From Telopea speciosissima (taxonomy: Eukaryota > Streptophyta > Magnoliopsida > Proteales > Proteaceae): a DNA stretch of 64,000 bases. Every line of letters starts with the position of its first letter. The stretch's first letter is position 1. A program made the translations under genes and the position numbers. The stretch covers positions 8,680,001 through 8,744,000 of the forward strand of contig NC_057924.1 in the NCBI RefSeq assembly GCF_018873765.1. Direction: 5' to 3'. Below, in pieces: positions 1-11,900 of this stretch. Below the pieces are notes generated by a model. That model was not told the DNA's origin and ran no database searches. It saw nothing but the letters and a program-made list of their open reading frames with translations.

Positions 1-343
1 CTCACCAAGACACCAATTATAGGACACATAATAATTCCCTAGAACCATGTATCAACAGCAGCGCCATTAACTCTTCCAAGGATACTCAATATCAACTAAT
101 CATACCCTCTAGTGGATCGGTTTGGAGAGAAAATGACTCAAAACTAACTAGAGTAAATAAGCACATCAGCAATAGATATTTGAAGAACAAAATAACTAGA
201 TTAGGGCTTAGGCGGAGTTAATACATGTGGATTTCAATGAATAAGAATCAAAATGAAGAACAAATAACTAGAGTCAAGCATAGCAGTAGCACAAAGAAAT
301 GGAAACAATCCGAAACAATAATAGAACAAATTAGGTACCATAC
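1..343 (-). other. Intron 1 of RPL8 (partial)
   Basis: AT-rich sequence following the GTATGG donor at 338-343. No acceptor or second exon of uL2 is visible before the left edge, so the intron is longer than 343 bp. Confidence 0.75.
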
Positions 344-783
344 CTACTCGTCCCGTTATCAGGGTTATGACTGATAACAATGGCGTAATCCCCAGAGGCC
401 CTAGCGATGACGCCTCTGTCACCCACATGATGTTCAACATTGCAAACAACGGCACCTTCAGGGATGGATCGAAGAGGGAGAACGTTGCCAACCATGAGAT
501 TGGCCTTCTTGCCACAGTAGACGAACTGCCCAGTATACATACCCTCGGCGGCTATGAAGAGCTCCTTCTGGTGCTTGTATCGGAAAGGATGGCGGAAGGT
601 GACTTTGGCGAGAGGGGCACCTCGACCTGGATCGTGGATGATGTCAGTGATGACACCCTTGAGGTAGCCATTCCGTTCGCCGAAGTCGAGGCTTCTGAAC
701 CTAGCCGGTCCCTTACGATGGTGGGTGTGAGATTTGAACACTGATCCAGCACCCTTACGCTGGGCTCTGATAACTCTACCCAT
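344..783 (-). CDS. RPL8: 60S ribosomal protein L8 (uL2), exon 1; gene continues beyond the left edge
   Basis: This encodes the N-terminal 146 residues of cytosolic ribosomal protein uL2/L8, a large-subunit protein at the peptidyl-transferase centre. The frame opens with [13 protein letters not shown] and includes the family stretches [20 protein letters not shown] and [14 protein letters not shown], ending in NPDNGTSR. The ATG is at 783. The exon ends at 344 at an AG|GTATGG donor, so the last Arg codon is split; open reading beyond that is intron. The C-terminal half (about 110 residues, holding the conserved Gly/His-rich loop) must lie left of position 1. Nothing in the exon is broken, so this is probably a working housekeeping gene, read away from the terpene synthase array. 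The family call is certain; completeness cannot be judged. Confidence 0.95.
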
Positions 784-895
784 CTCTCTCGCTCGCTCTC
801 TCCCTCTCTCCCTCTCTCCCTCTCTCGTCCCTCTCTGCTAAGGGTTAGGGTTTAGGGTTTCGAAGAGGCGAAAGGGTAATGGCGAGACTATATAG
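784..895 (-). promoter_or_regulatory. RPL8 promoter and leader: TATA box, telo-boxes, GA-rich 5' UTR
   Basis: On the minus strand a TATA element (CTATATAG, 888-895) lies about 105 bp upstream of the ATG. Tandem AAACCCTAA telo-box units follow at about 843-862, then a GA-rich leader (784-830) up to the ATG. Telo-boxes just downstream of the TATA box are a known hallmark of plant ribosomal protein genes. The positions are read directly; their function is inferred from that pattern. Confidence 0.75.
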
Positions 896-1299
896 GACCA
901 TAGGAGGGGTCAAGCGGCATTGGCTGAACTCATTATTCCCATTTTGTCCTTCACTTACCATTTCATTTACATATGTAACTGGGTCGAGCAAGGCGAACCA
1001 AAACGACCCCGAAACGGCAAACCCGACCCAGGCTAGAACAAAGACTTCAAGGCGAGGTTACTTTATACGGAGCCAAGTTTGGCCAGTCCAATCTGGTCAA
1101 TGCTCATGTTAGGGAGTTCTGATCTTTCGCACATACATGTGGTTGCCTCTCAGATGCACGTTTACTTGCACGTACATGTAGATGATACACTTTCCATTTA
1201 GGAGTCGGGAGTCAGATCAACCAGCATAATTAGGGGTTTAAATCATGATATCGGTACCATAGCAATCATTACGATACAGATACCAATATAGATATTGAT

Positions 1300-3240
1300 G
1301 CGGATATCAACGACAACAACAACTCAACTTTATCCTAATCAAATGGGGTTGGCTACATGAATCCTTTCAAAACAAAATATGGAAAGGAAAGTATGAGGGA
1401 TGAAGAATAATAATGAAGAAATGAGATGAGGAAAGTGAGAAATGTAAAGTGAATCATTGCCCTCCAAAATGCCCTATCAGAGGTCATACTTGGCACAAGA
1501 CCTAGACTATGCATGACATTTTTCACAATCTAACCTATGATCATTTTAGGCATGCCCCTAGCTCTTTTAGCCCCTTCAATCGGAATCAGATCACTCCTTT
1601 TTACTGAGAAAGTCCATGAACATGGCTAAACCACCTCAGACGATATTTTTGGAGTTTGTCCCTGATCGAGGCAACTCCCACATTAGCTCTAATACGTTCG
1701 TTCCTCACTTTATCCTTCCTAGTTTTTTCTTACATCTATCTGATATAACCTTTTTTAAAGCCTTAAAGGAATGTGTCGATCGCACAGTACTCCGGTCACA
1801 CTTCTCCACTTCATCTATCCCATTTTAATTCTTTGTGAAACATTGTCATCCATGTCACCTTCTTTGTGTATGATAAATCCCAAATATTTATAATAGTCAC
1901 TTGGAGGTATCTCTCTCTTCTCAATTTTCACTATGTCATCATCTCTCATAGTGTGCCTAAAGTTATACATCATATACTCCATTGTCTTTGATCTACTAAT
2001 CTTAAAACATTTTGTTTCCAAGGTCGATTTCCACAACTCTAACTTAGCGTTAATTCTTGTTTTAGTCTCATCCACTAAAACAATATCATCGGCTAAAAGC
2101 ATACACCACAGTACCTTGTTTTGAATGTTCTTGGTTAATTCATCCATGATAATCGCAAACAAATAAGGGATTAGGGTTGAACCTTAATGTAATTCAACAG
2201 TAATTGGGAATTCCTTGTCATGGTCTCTTTGAGATCTCACACTAGTTGTCATATCATCTTTTTAATTATATCTATATATTTTCGTAAAAACATACAAGAT
2301 TAAATCTTTAGAGACTCTATCCTCCCCCACCCCCCCAAATTGACACTCTTACTCCAAGCCAATAAAGATCATATGGAGATCCTTTTTCCTAGCTCTACAT
2401 CTTACCATGAGCCTTCTTAGTAGGTAAATAGTTTCTATCGTGGATCTACCTGACATACAACCAAATTGATTCGTCAAGATATGAATCTCTTCTCAGATGG
2501 GCTTTAATAACATTTTCCCAAAGTTTTATAGTATGACTCATTAGTTTTATGCTTTTATAGTTATTGTAGTTCTGGACATCACCCTTATTTTTGTAGACCG
2601 AAACTACAATGCTTCTCCTCCAATCATCTGATATTTTCTTTGTGATCATAATCTTGCTAAATAGTTTGGTTAACCTATATACCCCACATACTCTTAGGGC
2701 TTTCCACACTTCTATAGGGAATTTCATCTGGGCTTGGTGGCTTGCCTACTTTTATCTTTCTTAAGACTTCTTTAACTTCCATTACACCAATCTTTCGTAC
2801 ATATCTATGATGTGTGGTGTCTTGATAAATAATTTAGTTAGCCGTTCAGTCATATTCGAACTATCTCCATTTAGAAGGTCACAAATATACTCATCCCATC
2901 TCCTTGCAATGCCCTCATCCCTTATTAACACTCTTCCATCCTCTCCGTTTATATATCTCACCTGGTCAAAATCTCTATTCTTTCTTTCTCTCATTTTCGT
3001 TATTTTATAAATATTTTTTCTATTTTCATTTTGTTTAGATTAATATAGAGATCCTCATATATTCCTTGCCCTAGCCATCCTCACCATCTTCTTGGCCTCG
3101 TTTCTGGCCTCATTATACCTTTTTTTGTCTTTTGTTTCATTAGTCCGTTGCCATGTCTTAAACCTCTCTTTCTTGGTCTTGAAGGTTGCTTGGTCTTGAT
3201 CTTGGTATAGGTCTTGATACCTCTACTACTATCAAGACCT
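1300..3240 (-). mobile_element. 5'-truncated, degenerate RTE-type LINE
   Basis: Three minus-strand reading-frame pieces (2994-2782, 2727-2446, 2162-1815) are successive parts of a non-LTR reverse transcriptase. The first includes YINGEDGRVL; the second has the RRSIVVSVYKNKGDVQNYNNY region, in which the usual 'CSNYRGIKL' is altered; the third has the LLADDIVLVDET catalytic loop (normally FADDIVL) and a downstream KYLGFIIHKEG motif. The 3' end near 1311 has the usual plant RTE tail: a sequence complementary to CAAATGGGGTTGGCTACATG, followed by TTG triplets. The endonuclease domain is missing (5' truncation) and the frame is broken several times, so it is a dead copy. The 5' boundary near 3240 is approximate. 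Confidence 0.85.
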
Positions 3241-4200
3241 AATTTTGGATAAGATTCAAGATCAAAAAATCATTATTTATTGAGTAAAATGTAACAGTGC
3301 GATCCAACCTACACCTTAAACGCACACCTTAAATGCACCATCCAAATCTAAACCGTTGATTTATAATATAAAATCCTAATCGTTCATTCATTTTAAACTG
3401 TAAATCAATGAAGCAAATTTTACATTAAGGGTAAAATGTATGGTAGACATTCGATCGTAACCATTCATTCATCATCATCTTCTTCTTCGTCCTTTCTCCT
3501 CCCTGCGTTGCCTTCACTATTTCTTCCATCAAAATCACCAATTACTTCGGGGAAAGACGAGGTTCAACTCTCCCTCTCTCTTCTCTCCATTCGCTATTTG
3601 AAGAAAATGAATAACCACAAAGGAGACCGATGGACTTAATTACTATCATGTTCATTTCTAATCAAGTTAAAAAGGAAAAAACAAAAATCCCCGATTAGCT
3701 CCAATTATACTCCTTTCATTTTTTCCTTTTTATTAGATTTTTTTTTTCGAGACAAGAGTTTCTTCTAAATGGACATTTCTTTTTTAACATGGATAAATTT
3801 TAGGGAAATTTATACCACCTCTGCTTGCCAAAATGATTAATAAGTAAACACACTCCGTCAGTTTTAGAGATTTTATAACCAATATACCCTTGATATGATA
3901 GAATAACATTATTGTCCTCCTCTTCTACTTCTCCTTCTAAAACCTAATCACAACAACCATCTTTCCCCACCATCTCCATTTTCTTTACTTATCTTCTAAT
4001 CTGTGAAAAACCAAAACCACTTATTCTCAAAACTTATTTTTTTCTTATTGCATTCCATCCACCTCCAGTCAGGAATAGAAACCATGATAGAACCCCTACT
4101 TTCTATTCCCATTTTTTCTGAATCCCAAACCGTGAACAAAACCCCAGCTCTCGTGCTTCAATTTCTCTCTGCCATTCTAAAAATCTGAGTTGTTGCTCCA
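3241..4200. other. Intergenic, AT-rich; no gene recognised
   Basis: Simple CT/TC-rich stretches (about 3465-3590) and AT-rich sequence with short open frames that match nothing I recognise. It includes a degenerate repeat-like stretch (3790-3900) resembling other low-copy intergenic repeats in the window (compare 52030-52220). Confidence 0.5.
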
Positions 4201-4203
4201 AGT

Positions 4204-4975
4204 TTAGTCGGAGGGAGAAAGGGTTTGAGCGCGCGATTCAGGAGGTTCAATCACTGTGATTCTACCTGAAGCAAATCTGTCTTCCATCAGTGCCGCACCA
4301 TTTTCTCCCCAGATCTGAAACGAAAGATCATTATCTTCTAAACAAAGAATGTCCCCCATTTTTTTCCAGGGATCTTTCTGTCTTGTGGCATGTTGTATCA
4401 TTGGATCATGCATGAATTAAGAGGAAAATCAGAATAAAAAGAAATTCAGAATTAAAGGCCAGAATGGGTAAAAGGAATACTCTTTGAACACATTTTGAAG
4501 ATGCCAACCCGACAAATTTCCCACTTCTGTAAGAGCTCTCCTCCAATTATTCACTCTATCCATCTCCTCCTTGAAACACTCTTCGTGTCTAGCGAATGCC
4601 TCTGCTAAGCTCTCACTCTGTTTCCTAACATCAGAAGGATCCACATCATAGAAAACAGGAAGAACAGTCTGATCTATATTTCTCCTGCAATCCATCATCT
4701 TCACCAGCTCATCGAGGCACCAACTTGAAGAAGAAGATGATGGAAACCCTTGATTCTTCTATGGATTTCACCATGTATGACTTCATACCCTCTGATTTTG
4801 TCCCGAGTTCATCATCATCGCAAATAGTTTGGATCCCAGCTTGCACCAAATTCGTATGGAGTTGATCGGTGAAGTTCTTGTCGGAATCCTCACCTATGAA
4901 GCTCAATAAGGTCTCGTGCTTCCACCGACGGGAGAGGAAAGTAGCAGAATTTCCTCGGCTCCTCTAGGCAGCCAT
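4204..4975 (-). pseudogene. TIR-domain resistance gene fragment (TIR-NLR or TIR-only), broken
   Basis: A TIR domain is visible in two frames. The upstream piece starts at an ATG at 4975 and carries a relic of the 'FLSFRGED' strand as LLSFIGED, then KNFTDQLHTNLVQAGI and the DDDEL loop. The downstream piece, in another frame (from about 4720), has the CLDELVKMMDCRR, VLPVFYDVDPSDVRKQ and FARHEECFKEEMDRVNNWRR blocks, ending NLSGWHLQN near 4495. Two lesions are visible: TAG as the fourth codon and a frameshift near 4730. No NB-ARC P-loop or LRR follows. A further frame (4204-4413) sits downstream but I do not recognise it as an NLR exon. TIR domains act in plant immunity as NADase/oligomerising modules; this copy looks inactive. 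Confidence 0.85.
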
Positions 4976-5232
4976 GAAAAGCGAGCAACAAATATCAGAA
5001 ATAAGATGCAAGACTGCCACTTAACAAGTTGTTCGCAGCCTCTATCATTTGTTTTGCTTTATTTTCATTTACTTGGGTCTGTAATAATCCCTCATCCCCT
5101 TGTTATTTGGTTCATTCTCTTGCACTAGTCATCCATTACTCATCTTCATCAAGAACCATTACCGCTGGAAACGAAGCCAAGATTGTCTCCCTCAGGTAAT
5201 TTCTTCCATTTTCTCTGTTATTTTCTTGAGCA

Positions 5233-5375
5233 CGGATCATGTGTTTGTACAAGTACCGTCCAATGCCCTCCAAGTCCAGTCACATGGAATCCACTTCTCC
5301 AATGGGTTCCACAGTGGATTCTATGTGACTGGTCATAGAGGGAATTGGACGGTACTTGTACAAGGACACGATCCG
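5233..5375. repeat. 143-bp long-arm hairpin (MITE or inverted-repeat small-RNA locus)
   Basis: Two arms of about 61 bp (5233-5293 and 5315-5375) are near-perfect reverse complements around a loop of roughly 20 nt, starting CGGATC and ending GATCCG. The block 5243-5261 (TTGTACAAGTACCGTCCAA) is perfectly complementary to the opposite arm. Both sides are flanked by GCA, a possible 3-bp target duplication. It could be a small hairpin transposon or a young MIR-like locus; sequence alone does not decide. Confidence 0.75.
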
Positions 5376-5697
5376 GCAGCCTCCGTAGCAGACTAGCAGA
5401 TCTCAGTATCAGCTTCTTCTTTTGGTTTATTCTTGCAAAAAATTAGAAATAATGGAAGAAGAGGTTTGTTTCAGCGGGAAGGGCAATTTGATCAATATAT
5501 GTTAAATTCTAACGTTTTTAGTCCTAGGTTAACAGAGTGGGTTTATTTATTAATTATTTTGGAAACAGAGATGGTATATTATCCCCACCACCCCCCCAAA
5601 AAAAAACAACACTGGTATGCCTAAATATCCAAAAGTCACAGGTGGATCTGTATTTAGGCCTTACCTTAAGGGAGGTATATGAAAATTTTATTCATAA

Positions 5698-5928
5698 TCA
5701 ATGTGTGAAACTCATGGTAAGAGTAGAACACTTCTTCAGCGCACTCCTTGCCAGGGAGTCAACTAAGTTGTTAATGGGCACATAACTGAAAGTACAAGTA
5801 ACTAAATTAGAAGATAAATACAAGTTGTCTTCTAGAATAGAACGAATTATCAGAAGCAAATTTGTAGCATTCCTCTGGAGATATGTTACCACATCCTTAT
5901 TATCTGATTGGAATAACCATAGTTTCAC
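5698..5928 (-). pseudogene. RNase H-like (RVT_3-type) fragment of a LINE or cellular reverse transcriptase relic
   Basis: The minus frame contains IIRSILEDNLYL followed by TFSYVPINNLVDSLARSALKK. This resembles the C-terminal RNase H module of plant LINE polyproteins, where a 'FxHVPRExNxxADxLAKxA' block closes the domain. No catalytic N-terminal part is present and the NN/LVD residues deviate from consensus. Fairly weak; an unrelated chance match is possible. Confidence 0.45.
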
Positions 5929-6033
5929 CTATCATGGAAGTATTGAAAGAGTTAAGGAAGAAATAGCAAATAAACATAGTCCAAGATGCACCATAATCTA
6001 AAAGGTCAATTGTTCTATTTAACTCTCCCTCCC

Positions 6034-6040
<7 letters not shown>

Positions 6041-6069
<29 letters not shown>
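6041..6069. repeat. (GA)n microsatellite next to TPS copy A
   Basis: About 14 GA units. The same type of tract lies at the 3' end of copies B (13934-13979), D (about 48440-48470) and E (57045-57063), so it is an inherited part of the duplicated 3' flank. Confidence 0.9.
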
Positions 6070-6071
<2 letters not shown>

Positions 6072-6171
6072 TGAGGAAACACAAGTATAGCTTCATTTCC
6101 ATATGAGGGACCAATTACTGAAAATTGATAGACAATATTAAGGTAAATAATCTCAGCAGTATTCGTATCAC

Positions 6172-6617
6172 CTTTGCACTTCCCAAGTCATCCCATAAAC
6201 GAAGAATTGTGGCTGGGCAAGGGCAAGACATGAGAGCTGGGCCTGGACTCTGTTCCACACGATCTACAGTCTCCTTGGTTATACCTTCGCCCAGGAGAAA
6301 GAAGCCATGAAGTAACACCACATGGACTCCTGAGCTCACCACCCCATTCTCCAGGTAATCCTTCGCCTTGGGTTCTCTGCTTTGAAGCAAACCATTTTGC
6401 TTCCACAAGAAAAGCATCACAAAGGCTCCTCCACTACACGAAAACAGATAGGCTAAGGTTACACATTAACATTATTGCATTCAGGGTTGGGTGGCGGTGA
6501 AGAATTAATTGAAGCTCACCGCCTTTTTAAGTGAGTGAACAGGGTTCCACCCATGTTCTTTGAGGACCTTAGCAGCAATTTCATTGGTGATTTTGTCAAG
6601 AACCTTGAACAGATTTT
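6172..6617 (-). pseudogene. Terpene synthase copy A (TPS-g), remnant with exons 5 (part) and 6 only
   Basis: Exon 6 (6433-6172) is 262 bp against 255 bp in the intact copies. A 1-bp insertion after the WFASKQ codons shifts the frame, and a 6-bp duplication later gives [18 protein letters not shown] piece of exon 5 (about 6617-6520) is present. Exon 7 is gone: the 3'-UTR-like sequence ending near 6101 joins straight to intron-6 sequence beginning GACCAATTACTGAAAATTG. Exons 1-4 and the start of exon 5 are gone too, replaced by the 3' part of a retroposon at about 6618. It shares the [19 protein letters not shown] helix with the other copies, so identity is clear; it cannot make an enzyme. Confidence 0.93.
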
Positions 6618-6895
6618 CAACCTACGGCCGCTTGGTCGCCTGCCTGGTTCCCTGACTTCATTTTGGCGGCTAGGAAGTTGTAGTTTTGAGATTTGATATC
6701 TAGGGTTTTGGGGGACTCTACCTGGAATTGTTTTTGTTGTCCTTCTTCTTTCATATGGGCTTCATTGTAATTGTTTTAAGCCCATGTGGGTTTTTGTCAC
6801 CTTGTTTCTTGATGGCCTTATGGGCTTGTGTTGTAGTCCTTAATGGATTTTTACTTCCCTTTTGGGGCTTTAATACATTTTACAATCACCAAAAA
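6618..6895 (+). mobile_element. 3' part of a poly(A) retroposon (same family as 44938-45645)
   Basis: From CGCTTGGTCGCCTGCC to the A-rich tail near 6890 this matches the 3' end of the complete element at 44938-45645, including the closing TTTAATACATTTTACAATCACC and a short poly(A). The 5' part is missing because a deletion fused it to exon 5 of TPS copy A. Confidence 0.8.
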
Positions 6896-8530
6896 AAATA
6901 AAAAAGAATGACAAAAAACGAAGATCATGTTAGAATTAAACCACACAATCAACATGACTAGCACCATTGAACATGAAAATACGACAATCAAAAATTTGAT
7001 AATGAACCCATACTTGGATCCATATCGTTTGAAGGAGACGATTCTCTTGCACTTAGACTTTGTTAGTTGATCTTGTCTGTTCTCTTCTCTGCGACGGCTA
7101 GGGTTACCAAGTTATTGCATTGCTACCAATTTATTGAATGAAAGCAATGATCAACCCTGTTATAAAAAATAATTAATGTCTCTCCCATAAGAAGGCCCAA
7201 TTGCTAATAGACTCGTTTATTATTTACACTTTAAGGTGGTTAACTAGAAAGCCCATTACCCTGAGAAGAGGATTCATTGAGAAATCATTATTCTCATAGA
7301 GACCATGTCGGGTAGACGATAGAGTAAGCAAGCTTTGATTTGAACTGAGCCAACTCTACTTGAGGAAATCCATCACCATCCATGAATCATTTGTCATAAT
7401 AGAGTGAAATTCCAAAATTAACCATTCACATGAAGAGAAATCTGATGGGGAATGCAGTGGATTTGGATCCTCTGCGGCCTAGGGTTGAGCAACCATCATG
7501 TTGCGCTCAACTCATAGGCCGCCACATGGAGACGAGCTCAATTCAAAATTTCAAAACTAGTTTCAAAATTCAAAAATGTTAGGTCACCGTCTACCAACAA
7601 TTGGATTTGCATCTAATCCACGAGGCAACCTGTGAGTTAAGCGTAGCACAATGCTGGCCGCTCAACCCCAGGCCACAAAAAATCCAAATCCAAATGCAGT
7701 TGTATCATCGTAGCTACTCCAACTCCACATTTGGTAAGGGTATCAAGCTTTGCAACTCCCCTATCAACATAGTAATAGGGAAAGGAGAAACCTTTTATTC
7801 CACAGATCATTGTAGTCTTGAATTCCAGCTCATTGAATTGTGAGACTCTCACGGTGAGAGTGATATGTAGAGGTATAAAACCAATTGAGTATTCAAATTT
7901 CAAACTCAGAATGACAACAACAGACGTAACACATTGCCTAGCCTTAGAACGTTTCAAAGTTTCTAACGCCAGCACCACTCCAATGACATCACCAAGGATT
8001 TAATTAGTTCAAGACATCACAATATTGATATTGCTATATGGGACGTTTTTGTTCTCTTCGATTCTGACACATAATTTTTTAAAAACTATTTTACCCTCTC
8101 TGGTTTTTGTATCTCCGAACAGGTATCTTAGATCGAACTGGTATTGATACAGAATCAATTATAATACGAATTTTTATCCTCCCAAAGTGCGGTGTACTGC
8201 CCAATGCCCCTTTAAAATGCATCACGGTACAATTCACTTAAGAGAGTTGTTATAATTCATATTAGATTTTCATCCTCCCAAGATGAATCGAATTATTTTT
8301 TTTTTCAATTGATTTATCCAAATTGGCAACCAAGTGATGGCCATAGTCAAGGGTGGTTGGGGGTTAGAGCTGGGGTCCGAGCTGGACCATGGCAGAAAGT
8401 TACAACATGTCGTACATGTGAATGTGAGGGGCAGAAGGATACAAACAAGTCAGCATTCTAATGGAAACACCGTTCGGTCGCTCTCGCAGGAAAACAAAGT
8501 GAAGAGTGTCTTTTTTGAGACTTGAGAGTT
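6896..8530. repeat. Duplicated spacer (paralogous to about 45650-47455)
   Basis: Long blocks are nearly identical by eye to 45650-47455, including 7200-7990 against 45960-46730, the sequence around CATGTCGGGTAGACGATAGAG, and the stretch with GATCGAACTGGTATTG. It carries no recognisable gene; open frames here (for example 7637-7978) have mirrored but diverged counterparts in the duplicate. The Copia element at 8537 interrupts this copy's right flank, which resumes at 13499. Confidence 0.85.
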
Positions 8531-8536
8531 GGATTC

Positions 8537-8833
8537 TGTTAACGAGATTAGCGCACAAGGAACCCAAGCTACGTTTCCTAACATGGCAAGGAATCTTGGG
8601 GTTATCCGTGACAGTCTGAGTTTCCTATCTAATAACAATTCATGTTTATCTTCTAAGATGTACAAGGCTCTATTTAAGCATAATGAATTACCCTCAGGAA
8701 AAATAAGTTGAGTGAGGGATTACCCCATGGAGTAGGTTTCCATCTGAAGGAACCGAACCACGTTATCTCTTTGTGTTCAAGCTCTTTCTTCCTCTCTTTC
8801 TTCTTCGTGTGTGTGCATTGTTATCGCTGAACA
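8537..8833 (+). repeat. Copia 5' LTR
   Basis: 297 bp, TG...CA ends, nearly identical to 13202-13498. The TTCTTCCTCTCTTTCTTCTT tract near its end is shared by both LTRs. Confidence 0.95.
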
Positions 8834-8846
8834 TGGTATCAAAGCA
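8834..8846 (+). promoter_or_regulatory. Copia primer-binding site (tRNA-iMet type)
   Basis: TGGTATCAAAGCA starts directly after the LTR end, one base away from the common plant TGGTATCAGAGC primer-binding site complementary to initiator tRNA-Met. Confidence 0.9.
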
Positions 8847-8970
8847 GTCCTTCTCTGGGAAAGCTTTGGTATTGCTCGTGTGTTGACGTAATTTTTTGTC
8901 GCCTTGGTGCATTTGTGCGTGCGCTATTGCCGCATTATTCTTCCATCTCCTATTGTGGAGTTGTTTTTTC

Positions 8971-11900
8971 ATGGAAGGATCATCATCAACAACGGAAGGC
9001 ACTAAGTCTTCCACACCCGAGACTCATAATCATCTCACTTCTGTGATCTTCAATGGTCGAAATTTCCTTCCATGGGCTCGTGCGATTACGGTTGCGCTTG
9101 GAGGACGATCAAAGCTTGGATATATTAATGGCACAATCAAGCCTCCTGATCCGAAAGATACCAAATTCGCTGAATGGCAAGCCAACGATAATCTTGTCAT
9201 GTCTTGGATCTTCAATTCCATGGATTCTCAGATTTACGAAATCTTCGCATATTCTGAGACTGCTAAGGCTCTATGGGACTCTTTAAATAATATGTATGGA
9301 CAGACCAAGAATGCTTCTCGTGTCTTTGAACTTCAGCAGGAAATATCTCACATGGAACAATCATCTGGACAGACCTTCACTGAGCATCTCGGAAATTTGA
9401 AGCGCAAGTGGGATGAACTGCGTCTATATCGTCCTACCGCTGCTTCCATTGACGTGTATGTGCAACGAGAAGAACAAGATCGCATATTCCAACTTCTTGC
9501 TAGCCTTCGGCCAGAGTTTGAGGACTTACGCAGGCAACTTCTTTTGAGTTCCAGTTTGCCATCCTTTGCCTCAATTTGCGCCACGATTCATCGCGAAGAA
9601 ACTCGTCGACAAGTGATGCAATCCAAACTTGGTGAGTCTTCCGAAAATTCTGTTAGTATGGCTAATGCTACTATTTCTTCTCAAGGTAATCGGTCTGCTC
9701 CTACTCGTGGGCGTGGTGGAAAGAGCCGTGCTTCATGATATCACTATGAACATTGTGATCGAGATAGGCACTCAAAAGAACGTTGCTAGATCCTTCATCC
9801 TCACCTTTGCCACAACAAAGATAAAGGATCGGACACCAAGAGTGAAGCAAATATTGCTTCACAGACCATGACTTCTGATCTTCAAACGTCGCTTAGCCAA
9901 CTGGTGACACAACTGCAGAGTATTCTCAAGCCTAATGAGAATTCGGCTTCTCAAAATAATGGTGTAACCTCTTCGATTTCTAGATCTAGCAATTCGACTC
10001 ATGTCTCTGGTAACACTTTTGCCTTAAACACATCTTTAAATAATTGTGGTTTTAATGTGAATAGTGGGGCCACCCATCACATGTGTTGCTCCTCTCATAT
10101 TTTATCCAAGTTAAGTGATAATTCATCACACTCTCCCATCACCGTGGCTAATGGAACTCATGTTCCTATTAAAGGGATTGGAAAGATTGATTTATTTTCT
10201 AAGACTGTTGGTGGATTATTCGTCGCCTCCTTGTCTTGTAATTTATTATTGGTTAGCAAGCTAACCACTGAGATGGATTGTGATGTCATTTTTTCATGCA
10301 ACAAGGTCATTTTTCAGGACCGACTGACAAAGACGAAGATTGGTGCAGGTTGTTGCCAAAATGGTCTATATATTCTTGATTTTCCAGGTTCTGCTTTGGC
10401 AACTCAGCAAAATAAAAATATGACAGGACAGCTATGGCATTGGCGTTTGGGTCACCCATCTAACCGGGTGTTACAGTCTTTGAATTCTTCTTTATCCATT
10501 GATTCTAGTAACTGTGAGATTTGTCACTACTGTAAGCAACATAGATTGCCTTTCTCTTCCAGTATTGGCATTTCATCTAGACCTTTTGAACTTGTTCATT
10601 CAGACGTTTGGGGGAGAGCTCCCATTGACTCTCGTGATGGTTTTAAGTATTTTATTACATTTATAGATGGTAATTCACGTACCACATGGTTATATTTGTT
10701 GACATCTAAGGCTGAAGTACTTGCTATTTTCCAAGAATTCTGTAATATGGTTCACACACAGTATGATACACATGTTAAGATTTTATGTATTGATAATGGG
10801 ATAGAGTACACAAATGGGCCTTAACTGCTTTTCTCAAAACACACGGCATTCTTCATCAAACGTCGTGTGTTGGAACCCCACAACAAAATGAGGTTGCTGA
10901 GGGGAAAAATCATCATCTTCTGGAGGTGACACGTGCTTTCCTTTTTCATGCCAATGCCCCAACCACTTACTGGTCTGATGCTATTTTAACCAGTTGCTAC
11001 TTGATCAACCGACTTCCCAGTAAAATTCTGGATTTTAAATCTCCCATGGAAACTCTTCTTGGTCAATCCATTAAGTTATCTCATCTTCAGGTTTTTGGCA
11101 GTATATGTTATGTGCATTCTCAGCATGGTAATAATTTTGAGCCTCATCCTCGCAAGTGTGTTTTTGTGGGATACTCCTCGATCAAAAAGGGTTACAAATG
11201 CTATGATCCCACTACTCGGAAGATGTTTATCTCTCGTGATGTTGAATTTGTTGAAACTCACATGTTTTTAACTGGCAGGGATCAAATTCAGGGGGAGAAC
11301 TATGACTATAGTCAGTTTACTATGGAATTTATCCCACCATTACCTATTGTTGAAAATGTGGATCAGAATGTGCCTGAAAATGTGGATAAGAATTTTCAGA
11401 ATTTACCCAATGAGACCGTTGCTCAACCTATCAATGGAGAAGATGATGATACTAGTCATGTCTCTGGTGGAGATACCACCCTTCCTCCGGTAGTTCCTCC
11501 TGTTCGACGAACTACTCGAATATCCCAACCATTTGTAAGGTTACGTGATTTCTCTACCTATCATGCTACCACTTATCCAATTCAGACTTTCATTTGCTAT
11601 GACAATATTTCATCCGAGTTTCTTGGTTTCTTGTCGAACATTGAGGACCATAAGGAACCAAATAGCTTTTCTGAAGCTAAGACCTCCCTTGTATGGGTCA
11701 AGGCAATGGATGAAGAGCTTAAAGCCCTTGCCAAAAATCACCCTTGGGATATTGTCTCTCTCCCTGATGGAAAACGACCTATTGGATGTCGTTGGGTGTA
11801 TAAAATTAAACACAAAAGCGATGGTACCATTGAAAGGTACAGGGCTAGGTTAGTTGTAAAAGGATACATCCAAACCTATGGAGTGGACTATAAGGAGACT

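Noticed and set aside
234-752. Other open frames on both strands over RPL8 exon 1
   Set aside because: They are shadows of the uL2 frame, which alone matches a conserved family.
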